Assembly: GCA_963847515.1 (NCBI GenBank)
Contig: CAWKAA010000001.1
Span: forward strand, 1,302,001-1,366,000
DNA from: QHXW01 sp963847515
GTDB taxonomy: Bacteria; Acidobacteriota; Terriglobia; Bryobacterales; Bryobacteraceae
DNA: 64,000 nucleotides
Direction of reading: 5' to 3'
Part shown: positions 10,021 through 17,358 of the stretch, piece after piece
How the letters are laid out: each line of letters opens with the position of its first letter
Numbering within the stretch: position 1 is the stretch's first letter
Notes under the pieces: model-generated
What the model saw: the letters and a program-made list of their open reading frames with translations, nothing else
Told to the model about the DNA's origin: nothing
Database searches by the model: none
Position numbers and translations under genes: made by a program

Positions 10021-11655
10021 TTAGTGAGCTTTAGCGTTGCCTCGAAGATCCAGATGAGCCGTATTGAGCGACCGATCGAGTCCGAAAACGAAAAGGGCGT
10101 GACCCGCCGCGATGACCACGTACTGATTGCCATCCACCGCAAAGGCGATAGGGTTCGCCACAATCGGCCCGCCGGTCTGATAGTCCCATAACGGCTTGCC
10201 GGTGATCGCGTCAAGCGCGTAGAAATTACCTTCGTTTGAACCGCCAAAAACGACGCCGCCCGCGGTGGAAAGCACGCCAGCCCAAGGTGGTGAATGCAAG
10301 CGAAATTCCCACCGCAAGTTACCGCTGGAAATTTCCAGGGCACGGATTGCACCATACGCCTGATCGCCGTCGAGGGCGTGCTCTCCACCGCCAACAAAAA
10401 GGGCCCCCGGGCGGTACTTGGCTTCGCCTCGATAATAGTAGGAGCCCATTTCGCGTACTGCGACATAGAACAATCCGGAGAGGGAACTGTAGGACGGGCT
10501 GAACCAGTTGGTGGCGCCCTGGAGGCTGGGATACAACATCGTACCTTCGACTGTGGGCGCCGTGTTCGGCATTAAGATCGGCCGGCCGCGATCGTCGATT
10601 CTCTGCGCCCAGGTCTGTTTGGCGTAAGGTGAAGCCTGCAGGAATTCACCGGTACCGCGATCCAGAAGGTAGAAGAAGGCGTTGCGGTTGGCCATGGCGA
10701 CAACTTGCCTAAGGCGGCCTCTTACGGTGGCTTCGGCGAGTACGGGAATTTCCGTAGCGTCCCAATCGTGCACGTCATGCGGCGTGTACTGGAAATGCCA
10801 CCTGAGTTTTCCGGTTGCGGCTTCCAGCGCCACGAGCGAGCAGGTGTAGAGGTTGTCGCCGGGGCGAACACCGGTACCGGGAAAGTCCGGCCCTGGATTG
10901 CCGGTTCCCCAGTAAATGAGTTTACGCTCGGGATCGTAAGAGCCGGTCACCCAAGTGGGACCTCCCCCGTTTTTCCAGCTGTCGCCGGTCCAGGTTTCGC
11001 TTCCAGGTTCACCGGGCGCGGGAATGGTCCAGAAACGCCACACCCGTTTTCCCGTCTTGGCGTCGTAAGCATCCAGAAATCCGCGGATGCCGGCTTCGCC
11101 TCCGCTAATGCCGGTGATGACTTTGCCGTCGATGGCGAGCGGTGCGCCGGTTATGCAATGCCCGAGTTTGTAGTCGGCAACTACAGTGTCCCAGCGTACC
11201 GCACCAGACCGCGCGTCGAGTGCCATTAGGTGGCTGTCGAGAGTACCGGCGAACACGGTGTCATCCAGGATAGCGACACCACGATTGACGGGAGCGAATC
11301 CAAGAGTTCTCAGGTCGCGAGGAATCGGCCGTTGCCACTTCCAAAGCTGCCGCCCAGTGCGTGCATCAAGCGCGGCCACGGCCATAGGCGCTTCAGTGAT
11401 GTACATGACTCCGTCAACCACGATTGGTGAGGTTTCAAATTCCGCTTGGTTCGGCGCCTGATATGTCCAGACGGGCCGGAGCTTACCAACGTTGGCCGGT
11501 GTGATCTGATTTAGCGGCGAGAAACGATGGGCGGGGTAGTTGCCGGAGTAAGTGAGCCAATTTTGAGCTTCGGAATCGGCATGGCGGATGCGATCGAACG
11601 GGACCTGAGCGGCCAGGCACACGGCCACCATAAAAGCTAATGCCGCTTTCGTCAC
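10021..11655 (-). CDS. PQQ-dependent (quinoprotein) dehydrogenase
   Basis: 544 residues starting with GTG at 11655. That start overlaps the TGA of the upstream cytochrome gene in a GTGA, so translation is probably coupled. A signal peptide (MTKAALAFMVAVCLAAQ) is followed by NWLTYSGNYPAHRFSPLNQI, a typical opening of type I quinoprotein alcohol dehydrogenases. Repeated W-motifs of the eight-bladed propeller follow (ALDARTGRQLWKW; ALDARSGAVRWD; AYDAKTGKRVWRFW; ALDAITGKPLWDYQTG). GNPGPDFPG and HDVHDWDATE match the Ca/PQQ-site region. It should oxidise an alcohol or sugar in the periplasm and pass electrons to the cytochrome encoded just upstream. The substrate cannot be read from sequence. The C-terminus adds about 20 residues after the last blade. 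Confidence 0.88.
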   Translation of the reverse strand: MTKAALAFMVAVCLAAQVPFDRIRHADSEAQNWLTYSGNYPAHRFSPLNQITPANVGKLRPVWTYQAPNQAEFETSPIVVDGVMYITEAPMAVAALDARTGRQLWKWQRPIPRDLRTLGFAPVNRGVAILDDTVFAGTLDSHLMALDARSGAVRWDTVVADYKLGHCITGAPLAIDGKVITGISGGEAGIRGFLDAYDAKTGKRVWRFWTIPAPGEPGSETWTGDSWKNGGGPTWVTGSYDPERKLIYWGTGNPGPDFPGTGVRPGDNLYTCSLVALEAATGKLRWHFQYTPHDVHDWDATEIPVLAEATVRGRLRQVVAMANRNAFFYLLDRGTGEFLQASPYAKQTWAQRIDDRGRPILMPNTAPTVEGTMLYPSLQGATNWFSPSYSSLSGLFYVAVREMGSYYYRGEAKYRPGALFVGGGEHALDGDQAYGAIRALEISSGNLRWEFRLHSPPWAGVLSTAGGVVFGGSNEGNFYALDAITGKPLWDYQTGGPIVANPIAFAVDGNQYVVIAAGHALFVFGLDRSLNTAHLDLRGNAKAH

Positions 11656-12425
11656 CTTTCGCCCCGAAGACTTGCTAAATACGCGACCACGTCGTCGAGT
11701 TCTCCGGCCGGGAGCGTCGCGGCAAATGACGGCATCAGCGTCGTGCCGAATTCTTTCTTCAGCCGCGCGAGATCGGTTTTCCGAAACGTATGAAAACGGT
11801 TGCTCGCGTCCTTGATCTGAATTGTAAAGGTATCCTCGTTGACGCGGATACCGCGGACTTCGCTGCCGTCTGCCATGACGGCATGGATCATAAGGAAGCC
11901 CTCCTCAGTTTCGGCACTGGGGTTGATGAGTTTTTTTCTCAGGTATTGCGGCCCGCGGCGTGCGCCAACTTCCGTGAGTTCGGGCCCGAGACTTGAACCG
12001 GCGCCGTTGACAATATGGCAGCCGCTGCAGCTTCTCGCCTCGAAGACAGCCCGGCCCCGCACGGGGTCGCCGGGAGTGGCACTCACAACCACACGGGCAA
12101 GCGACCGGACGTAGGCCGCGACTTGCAGCAACTCGAGATCGTCGAGTTGCCATGCCCGAAGCATGCCGGTGCCCGGGATGCCTTCGCGAATTACCGCTAC
12201 CAGTTCCTGGTTGTCAGCTGCGTGCCTGAGCCGGGGTATTGCGAGATTGGCACCTTTACCTCCGCGGCCATCGATTCCGTGACACGGCGCGCATTGCGCT
12301 TCAAAAAGCCGCTTGCCGTTGGCAACGTCAGCGGCCGACAGCGAGGCCAGTGGATCAGTTGGAATACCCTGGCCAGGTAACCGGCTCACGACGGCCACGA
12401 AAGCGAATCCAATAGCAGCTTTCAT
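11652..12425 (-). CDS. Dihaem c-type cytochrome, electron acceptor of the PQQ dehydrogenase
   Basis: 257 residues from the ATG at 12425 (MKAAIGFAFVAVVSRLPGQG, a signal peptide); a longer frame to 12512 adds 29 basic residues and looks spurious. Two haem sites are visible, CAPCH about 50 residues in and CSGCH about 100 residues later. Methionine ligands are possible in GTGMLRAW and TTLMPSF. Between the second haem and the end lies a stretch typical of putative haem-binding domains of Verrucomicrobia, Planctomycetes and Acidobacteria (LINPSAETEEGFLMIHAVMADG; RKTDLARLKKEFGTTLMPSF). It overlaps the dehydrogenase gene by four bases and is the likely periplasmic electron acceptor. Confidence 0.88.
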   Translation of the reverse strand: MKAAIGFAFVAVVSRLPGQGIPTDPLASLSAADVANGKRLFEAQCAPCHGIDGRGGKGANLAIPRLRHAADNQELVAVIREGIPGTGMLRAWQLDDLELLQVAAYVRSLARVVVSATPGDPVRGRAVFEARSCSGCHIVNGAGSSLGPELTEVGARRGPQYLRKKLINPSAETEEGFLMIHAVMADGSEVRGIRVNEDTFTIQIKDASNRFHTFRKTDLARLKKEFGTTLMPSFAATLPAGELDDVVAYLASLRGER

Positions 12426-12860
12426 CAAGATTGGAACAGTGCCCCCGCGTGTCGCGCGATCTCGCAGGCATTTGTGGCTCTGGTGGTCTTGCCGGCCAAT
12501 GTGCTCGCGCACCGAACGCCGCCGATTCCTGTCGGTTTCATATCGGTTCTCGTTGACGCTTCGCTAGCCTTTATCGTCCTCATCAACGCTCGAATATGTT
12601 ACCGGGAAAGGCGGCTCCGAAAGTCGAAAGGGGCGCGGCATCAAATCCCTGGTCCACTTGTCGGGGTAGCTGACGATGAATCATATTGCCGATTTAAGCA
12701 TTGCGTCAAGCAGACCGCCTCGATCCGTGCCAAGTCATAGCGAACTTCCAGTGGAATTCGTTTGCCGCGGTCATGGCACCGTGGGCAGCCATTCAACAAC
12801 GGCGCCAGATCGAACTTGGAGCTGCAGACCAGGTACTCGAGCCAGCAGAAATTCGGCCTA
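12426..12860. other. Intergenic region between aspartoacylase-like and cytochrome genes
   Basis: No convincing gene. A minus-strand stretch at about 12680-12830 reads CSSKFDLAPLLNGCPRCHDRG, with one CxxCH, but it sits in a frame that also runs antisense-like through the neighbouring gene. It has no start, signal peptide or second conserved feature. It may be a cytochrome remnant. No terminator with a T-run was found. Confidence 0.4.
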
Positions 12861-13820
12861 TCACTCATTGGTGGCCGGCATGCCGGTGAGCACGCCCCAG
12901 TCGTTCTCTCGGATCCACGCTTTGGAGCGGAGCCCGAGCACGATCCCGGCGGTGGGGCTTGTGAAACGCTGCAGCACGCGGCCGCGCACGTCCAAAATCT
13001 CGGCAAGAAGGTCGCCGCGCTTAACCGAGTCTCCAAGTGCGCACTGCGCTTGAAATACTCCGGCTGCCGCGGCCAATTGCCAGTCGCCCTGGAAAGCGTG
13101 TCCACGCGGTTCCATTGAAAATGTACGGTGCGCGATGCCCCGCTCCGCAAGGCACGAAAGCACTCCCTCGGTGTAGGCTCTCACACCAGCTGCAGAAAGC
13201 TGCGCTGCGCCAAGATACTCCGTTCCGATAGCCGTGATACCGAGTTTCCAGGCTTCGCATGAGAGCACGCCAGGGGTCTCGGGAAGTTGCCACAGATGTT
13301 CCAGCCCGAAGTGTCGTGCTGCGTCGAAGGATGGATTGCCCGCAACGGGCGCGCCATAAAATCCAACCAAGGGCAGGAAGCGGTAGTCCATGCCACCACT
13401 ATGTAGGTCGATGATATAGGATGCGCATCTCGCCACCCCTTCGAAAAACCAGGCTGCCAGCCGCTCGGTTGGACTGCCCCACGCCACCCCCGGAAAAGTG
13501 CGCGCCAGGTTTCCGCCATCCGGCGAAAGGCGCTGCGCCGCCGCAAACGCCATCGGATTCACCACAGGAACCGCGATGACCGAGCCTGCCATCGTTTGGG
13601 GGTCGAGCCGTCGCGCCAGAGCGGCAATCGCGGCTGGGCCTTCGTATTCATCGCCGTGAACGCCGGCGGTAATCAAAGCGAGAGGCTGCAATTGCGCCCC
13701 GCGACACAGAAAGGCGTCGATGTGCAGCGGTTCGGCAAGGCCGGCATCCACGCACCAGGTCGTCCAGGTCGATGAGTGCGGCGCCAGGTCTTCAATACTA
13801 TTCAAGGGGAGCAGAGGCAT
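12861..13820 (-). CDS. Succinylglutamate desuccinylase/aspartoacylase-family zinc hydrolase
   Basis: 319 residues. Zinc-ligand motifs of the M14-like AstE/ASPA family are present: GVHGDEYEGP (His and Glu ligands) at about residues 53-62 and DLHSGGMDYRF (His ligand) near 140. The Asn-Arg region appears as VNPMAFAAAQRLSPDGGNLAR. The C-terminal beta-domain (GDSVKRGDLLAEILDVRG) is shared with family members that act as amidohydrolases on N-acyl amino acids or related compounds. The exact substrate is unknown. The next gene upstream on the same strand is a creatininase-like amidohydrolase 112 bases away. The pair may serve one degradative pathway for small amides (inference). Confidence 0.85.
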   Translation of the reverse strand: MPLLPLNSIEDLAPHSSTWTTWCVDAGLAEPLHIDAFLCRGAQLQPLALITAGVHGDEYEGPAAIAALARRLDPQTMAGSVIAVPVVNPMAFAAAQRLSPDGGNLARTFPGVAWGSPTERLAAWFFEGVARCASYIIDLHSGGMDYRFLPLVGFYGAPVAGNPSFDAARHFGLEHLWQLPETPGVLSCEAWKLGITAIGTEYLGAAQLSAAGVRAYTEGVLSCLAERGIAHRTFSMEPRGHAFQGDWQLAAAAGVFQAQCALGDSVKRGDLLAEILDVRGRVLQRFTSPTAGIVLGLRSKAWIRENDWGVLTGMPATNE

Positions 13821-13932
13821 CGGTCAAATTAAATTCGGCGGCAGCAGCATTTTGTCCAGATCGATGCGCATGGGCCTCCGCGTATCCAGACGAAATGCGC
13901 TACAAGGTTCCTCCAAACGAGAGAGCAAATCC

Positions 13933-14751
13933 TCACTCGAGCCGCTCGTTGGAGTAATTAAAGTTACGTTCCGCGGGAACGGTCTGATCGCGAAACAGCC
14001 GGCAGAATTCCACGAGATTCTGAATAGAACACTCGGCGAATTCCTTTCCCTTTTCCGGCGTAGCCAGCATGGGGTCGCCTTCGACGCCCGTTTCCGTAAT
14101 TCGGCTCCAGCGATTCACCATGTGCACTGGCCCGGACCCGAACAGGTCGTCATAGATGAACTGGTTCGTCAGAGACGGCGCCTCGCGCGGCGTCATCTTA
14201 TCTTTCTCGACAAGCTCCGGCTTCAAATACATGTAAAGCGAAGTCTCAAACTCGCACGCGTGCGCCATACCGCCGGGGAATTTTGATTCGCGGAGGCGAT
14301 CCACGGCTTCTTTCGCCAGCGCCCAATGAGCCACTGCGCCCGCCAAAGCGCGAGTGTTGTTGTTGATCCGGCGTGCGGCAAGATTGCACAGCATCTGGTT
14401 GCTCCCGTGGCCGTTCACAAACACGATGCGGTCGAATCCCTGGCGCACAAAAGAATGAGCGACGTCGTAACAGAAGTCGATAAACACGTATTCGCGCACC
14501 GTGATCGTGCCTGGGAACCCCATGTTATGTTCGTTGAAACCGTAATGGATCATGGGCGCCGTCAGGACAAAACCGGCAGAGCGGCGGGCTGCTTCCTCGG
14601 TGACATGCTCTACCAGTACGTTGTCGACATCGATCGGCAGGTGTGGGCCGTGCTGTTCGATGGCGGCGACTGGGATCACGATGACCGCGCCCTCGCGTGC
14701 ACGCTCGCGAGCTTCTGGCCATGTCAACGTGCGGTAGAGGTGCTTGGTCAA
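13933..14751 (-). CDS. Creatininase-family amidohydrolase
   Basis: 272 residues. Metal-binding motifs of the creatininase family are in order: E-x-HGPHLP (AAIEQHGPHLPIDVD, residues about 30-44) with its following Asp, VNGHGSNQ near residue 113, and a Glu in AHACEFETSLYM near 165. The family (creatininase, MftE, FAPy deformylase ArfB) uses two divalent metals to cleave cyclic or linear amides in the cytoplasm. No mycofactocin or riboflavin genes are nearby, so the specific substrate is open. It is transcribed toward the aspartoacylase-like gene and divergently from the DMT pair at 14.9 kb. Confidence 0.88.
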   Translation of the reverse strand: MTKHLYRTLTWPEARERAREGAVIVIPVAAIEQHGPHLPIDVDNVLVEHVTEEAARRSAGFVLTAPMIHYGFNEHNMGFPGTITVREYVFIDFCYDVAHSFVRQGFDRIVFVNGHGSNQMLCNLAARRINNNTRALAGAVAHWALAKEAVDRLRESKFPGGMAHACEFETSLYMYLKPELVEKDKMTPREAPSLTNQFIYDDLFGSGPVHMVNRWSRITETGVEGDPMLATPEKGKEFAECSIQNLVEFCRLFRDQTVPAERNFNYSNERLE

Positions 14752-14907
14752 AGCACCTTTCTCCTTCCGCAGACTTCATGCCGGAACATAACAGGCGGAG
14801 CATAACATAGTTGACAGACACGGTGGAACGGCTGATAATGCCCGTTTTGCCGCCGAGCATCTTGATGCAAGACAAGCTGATGGCCGGCCGGGGGGTTGTT
14901 TTTCGAT

Positions 14908-15402
14908 ATGCCGGACGGTTATTGGTTCATGCTGGTGGGACTCGTTAGCTTTGCCGCCATGGGAGTTATCCACAAACTGGGCGACCGTTATACCTGTAGT
15001 GCTTTGAATATCTCGCTGTTCACCATGATCACTTCGTGCGTGCTGAGCCTTATCTATGCGGCTATCTCGCAACCGGCGTCGCTATCTTCCTGGCACCCCC
15101 GCGTACCGCTGATTGCGCTGCCCTTCGGAGCATCAGCGGCAGCGGCTCTGTGGCTCTTCCAACACGGCCTGCGTTATGGCCGTATCGCCACGAGTTGGTT
15201 GTTGATCAATCTCTCCGCCGCCGTTCCCACGGGGTTATCCGTGGTGGTGTACCACGAGCCGTTGAACATGCGAAAGCTCGGCGTGCTGTTGCTGATCGTG
15301 ATTTCGCTTCTCCTGCTGTGGTGGGACCGCAAACAGGACCAGGGCAAGGGTGATATTTCGGCCAGCGAGGCTGCGCCCGGTCCGGTCGCCGGGATGGATT
15401 GA
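14908..15402 (+). CDS. Half-size DMT (EamA-like) membrane protein, first of a pair
   Basis: 164 residues from the ATG at 14908 (MPDGYWFMLVGLV); a TTG at 14896 is less likely. Four hydrophobic segments are visible, at about residues 6-24, 36-54, 68-86 and 96-114, plus a final one of LLIVISLLLLWW type, then a soluble Gly/Ala-rich tail. The pattern HEPLNMRKLGVLLLIVISLLLLW matches the end of an EamA repeat (E.p...q..G..LI..Gv). A normal EamA transporter has ten helices in one chain; here each half is separate. The stop TGA is followed immediately by the ATG of the second half, so both are surely cotranslated. The substrate is unknown; metabolite efflux or uptake is usual for the superfamily. Confidence 0.75.
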   Translation: MPDGYWFMLVGLVSFAAMGVIHKLGDRYTCSALNISLFTMITSCVLSLIYAAISQPASLSSWHPRVPLIALPFGASAAAALWLFQHGLRYGRIATSWLLINLSAAVPTGLSVVVYHEPLNMRKLGVLLLIVISLLLLWWDRKQDQGKGDISASEAAPGPVAGMD

Positions 15403-15822
15403 ATGTGGTTCCGGTTCATGATGGTGGCCTTCGTCCTGAACGGGCTGTGCCCCTTCGGGTTGAGAATCCTGGCTGGCCTGGGCCTGGCCGCGCGCTACAC
15501 GCCTCTTTACCTCGCCTTTTGGTACCTGTCGGGTGGGCTCTTCATGGTGATACTGTTCCTGCGCGCGAGGAAGCGGCCTGCCCGCTCGGACCTACTCGTC
15601 GGGATGGGACTCGGATTCTTCAGCACCTGCGGACAGTCCTGCATGGGCCTGGCATTGTCCAAGGGAATTCCCGGTAACATTGTCTACCCCGTTACACTGG
15701 CAGGCGGGTTATTTCTGGTGGTGCTGATCGCGATCCTGGTGTTTCGGGAGCGAATAGGCCCCGCCGGCGTGGCCGGAATCGCGCTGGGAATCACTTCCAT
15801 CGCGCTGCTCAGCCTGACTTAG
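15403..15822 (+). CDS. Half-size DMT (EamA-like) membrane protein, second of a pair
   Basis: 139 residues starting at the base after the previous stop (TGAATG). Four to five hydrophobic segments are visible (MMVAFVLNGLCPFGLRIL; YLAFWYLSGGLFMVILFL; IVYPVTLAGGLFLVVLIAIL; VAGIALGITSIALLSL). The FRERIGPAGVAGIALGITSIALL ending is the EamA repeat signature. It resembles the C-terminal half of a ten-helix DMT transporter and probably pairs with the preceding product. The alternative is that an ancestral single gene was split by a stop. The precise junction without any overlap of domains favours a stable two-gene form. Confidence 0.72.
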   Translation: MWFRFMMVAFVLNGLCPFGLRILAGLGLAARYTPLYLAFWYLSGGLFMVILFLRARKRPARSDLLVGMGLGFFSTCGQSCMGLALSKGIPGNIVYPVTLAGGLFLVVLIAILVFRERIGPAGVAGIALGITSIALLSLT

Positions 15823-15881
15823 CGCGCCGCCTAGTCACTCACCTGCAAGATAGGTCTTCTGGAAGGAACGACCGAACGAGA

Positions 15882-16250
15882 CTACAGGTTCGCGCCGAAA
15901 GCCAGCAGACGGCCATCGCAATCCTTCACCACGAACTCGCGCGAGTGCCATGGCATGTTGGCAAGTCCCCGAGTGAATTCTACGCCTTGGGCTGCGTATT
16001 CGGCATAAAGTGCGTCGGCATCTTCGACGAACAGGTACGCGTCGAGCAGTTCGTCCCGGTATTTGTCCGGATTGGCTGTGGGCGGCTCGGCGCAGCGGAA
16101 GTGAATCGCCTGCTGGTCGCGCGCCACGATGGCATAGACCGGCGGATCCTGCCACGTCCCCAGACATTCGAAGCCAAGCTTGTCTTTGTAATAGGCGAGC
16201 GTAGCGGGAATGTCCATGGTGAAGAACAGAGGCGCAATCTGACGGACCAT
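15882..16250 (-). CDS. Glyoxalase/bleomycin-resistance (VOC) family protein
   Basis: 122 residues with the paired beta-alpha-beta-beta-beta modules of the vicinal-oxygen-chelate fold. The first module is APLFFTMDIPATLAYYKDKLGFECLG...YAIVARDQQAIHF. The second is DAYLFVEDADALYAEYAAQGVEF...REFVVKDCDGRLLAFG. Candidate metal ligands are His of AIHF and Glu of REFVVKD; the first-module ligand is not clear. The RE-F-x-V-x-D-x-x-G-x-x-L-x-F end is typical of small resistance/lyase relatives. Substrate unknown. A standalone minus-strand gene between the DMT pair and the efflux operon. Confidence 0.8.
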   Translation of the reverse strand: MVRQIAPLFFTMDIPATLAYYKDKLGFECLGTWQDPPVYAIVARDQQAIHFRCAEPPTANPDKYRDELLDAYLFVEDADALYAEYAAQGVEFTRGLANMPWHSREFVVKDCDGRLLAFGANL

Positions 16251-16624
16251 GTGCCAAGTCTACTGCAGATACCCGCCGGCCTAAGGGCGTTCCGAACGGA
16301 ACTTCGGCCATGCGATCCGGCCTCGCGGGTCTCGCTGCCGGAACCGCCAAAGTCGCGGGCGTTGCGATCCTAAACCCTCGGCGTATTTCGCAGGTAATCC
16401 AGCGCCGAACACGCAACACCCCAGCCAGCGGGTGAAGTCAGCCGCTGTCGATCCTGGTACGCGAGATGCAACGTGGATCGAAAGCAATCGGCCGATCAAC
16501 ATGATGGACGCCGGGTCGGCTCGCGTGACGCTCTGGAACGGAATTCTCGCGTGCGATTCAGTTGGGATGGCCGGATGGGCCGGGAAGCAAGAGCTAGCTT
16601 CCATTAATTTGACCCCCGATAATT
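16251..16624. other. Intergenic region upstream of the efflux operon
   Basis: No supported gene. The open frames on either strand lack protein-like composition and recognisable motifs. The right edge passes into the promoter/operator of the TetR gene. Confidence 0.4.
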
Positions 16625-16680
16625 TTGACAACGAGATACGGAATACATATTCCTCCTTCACCTACCCTAAAGACACGGCC

Positions 16681-16733
16681 TTGTAAAAATGACTGATTGT
16701 TCATTATAATGACTTATGGGTCATTAATATGAC
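16681..16733 (+). promoter_or_regulatory. Promoter and twin TetR operator of the efflux operon
   Basis: TTGTAA (16681-16686) and a perfect TATAAT (16705-16710) are 18 bases apart. ATGAC occurs at 16689, 16709 and 16729, exactly 20 bases apart. The first two copies are each the left half of a 16-bp palindrome: ATGAC-6-TTCAT (16689-16704) and ATGAC-6-GTCAT (16709-16724). The first palindrome fills the -35/-10 spacer and the second overlaps the -10 and start site. The third ATGAC contains the regulator start codon. This is the architecture expected for autorepression by the TetR protein encoded next. Confidence 0.7.
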
Positions 16734-17358
16734 GAATCAGCAAACACTAGCCCGCAAGGCCCGCAAAGAACTTCTCTCCGAGTGGCGTCATCAGGAAATT
16801 CTCGAAGCCGCCCGCCGGATCTTCGCCCGCCTCAGCTACGCCGCAACTAATGTCGAGGAGATCGCAAAAGAAGCGGGTACGGCGAAGGGCACGGTGTATC
16901 TCTACTTCAAATCCAAAGAAGAGATATTAGCCGCCGTGCTTGCCAGCGATCTGGAGTGCCTGGTAGACAAAACGATTGCGGGCATGTCAACACCGAAAAC
17001 GTTCGCTGAACGCCTCACCGTTTTCCTTAACCTGCGCTCGGACTATCTTCAGCATAATCAGGATTTTCTGCGTATTTGTTTCGACGAATTCGGCAGTCGA
17101 TGCTCACGCTCGAAACTCATCTCGGACGTCATCGACAAACCCTTCAAACGCGGGTTCGACTTTATGCGTCAATGCCTCGAACAAGCGATCTCACAGGGTG
17201 AACTCCGGGCAATTCCGGTCGAACCGGCGGCACTTGCAATTTTCGACCTGGCCCGTGGCTTTCTCGAACGCCATCTGCGCGGTTGGGCGCAATTATCCCT
17301 CGAAGAGGATGTCGCCTTCACCCACTCACTGATCCTTTACGGATTACAAAACAAATGA
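16729..17358 (+). CDS. TetR/AcrR-family transcriptional repressor of the efflux operon
   Basis: 209 residues. The N-terminal helix-turn-helix is clear at about residues 20-65 (ILEAARRIFARLSYAATNVEEI, then AGTAKGTVYLYFKSKEEIL), the canonical TetR signature. The remaining all-helical ligand/dimer domain is less conserved (FAERLTVFLNLRSDYL...GELRAIPVEPAALAIFDLARGFLERHL). It sits first in a four-gene operon with an outer-membrane channel, a membrane-fusion protein and an MFS exporter, overlapping the next gene by four bases (ATGA). It is therefore almost certainly the local repressor, released by a compound that the pump exports. Tandem palindromes immediately upstream are the likely operators. 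Confidence 0.92.
   Translation: MTNQQTLARKARKELLSEWRHQEILEAARRIFARLSYAATNVEEIAKEAGTAKGTVYLYFKSKEEILAAVLASDLECLVDKTIAGMSTPKTFAERLTVFLNLRSDYLQHNQDFLRICFDEFGSRCSRSKLISDVIDKPFKRGFDFMRQCLEQAISQGELRAIPVEPAALAIFDLARGFLERHLRGWAQLSLEEDVAFTHSLILYGLQNK

Noticed and set aside
12641..13150. Minus-strand frame with one CPRCH haem-like motif
   Set aside because: Most of it lies out of frame within the aspartoacylase-like gene; no signal peptide or other cytochrome features.
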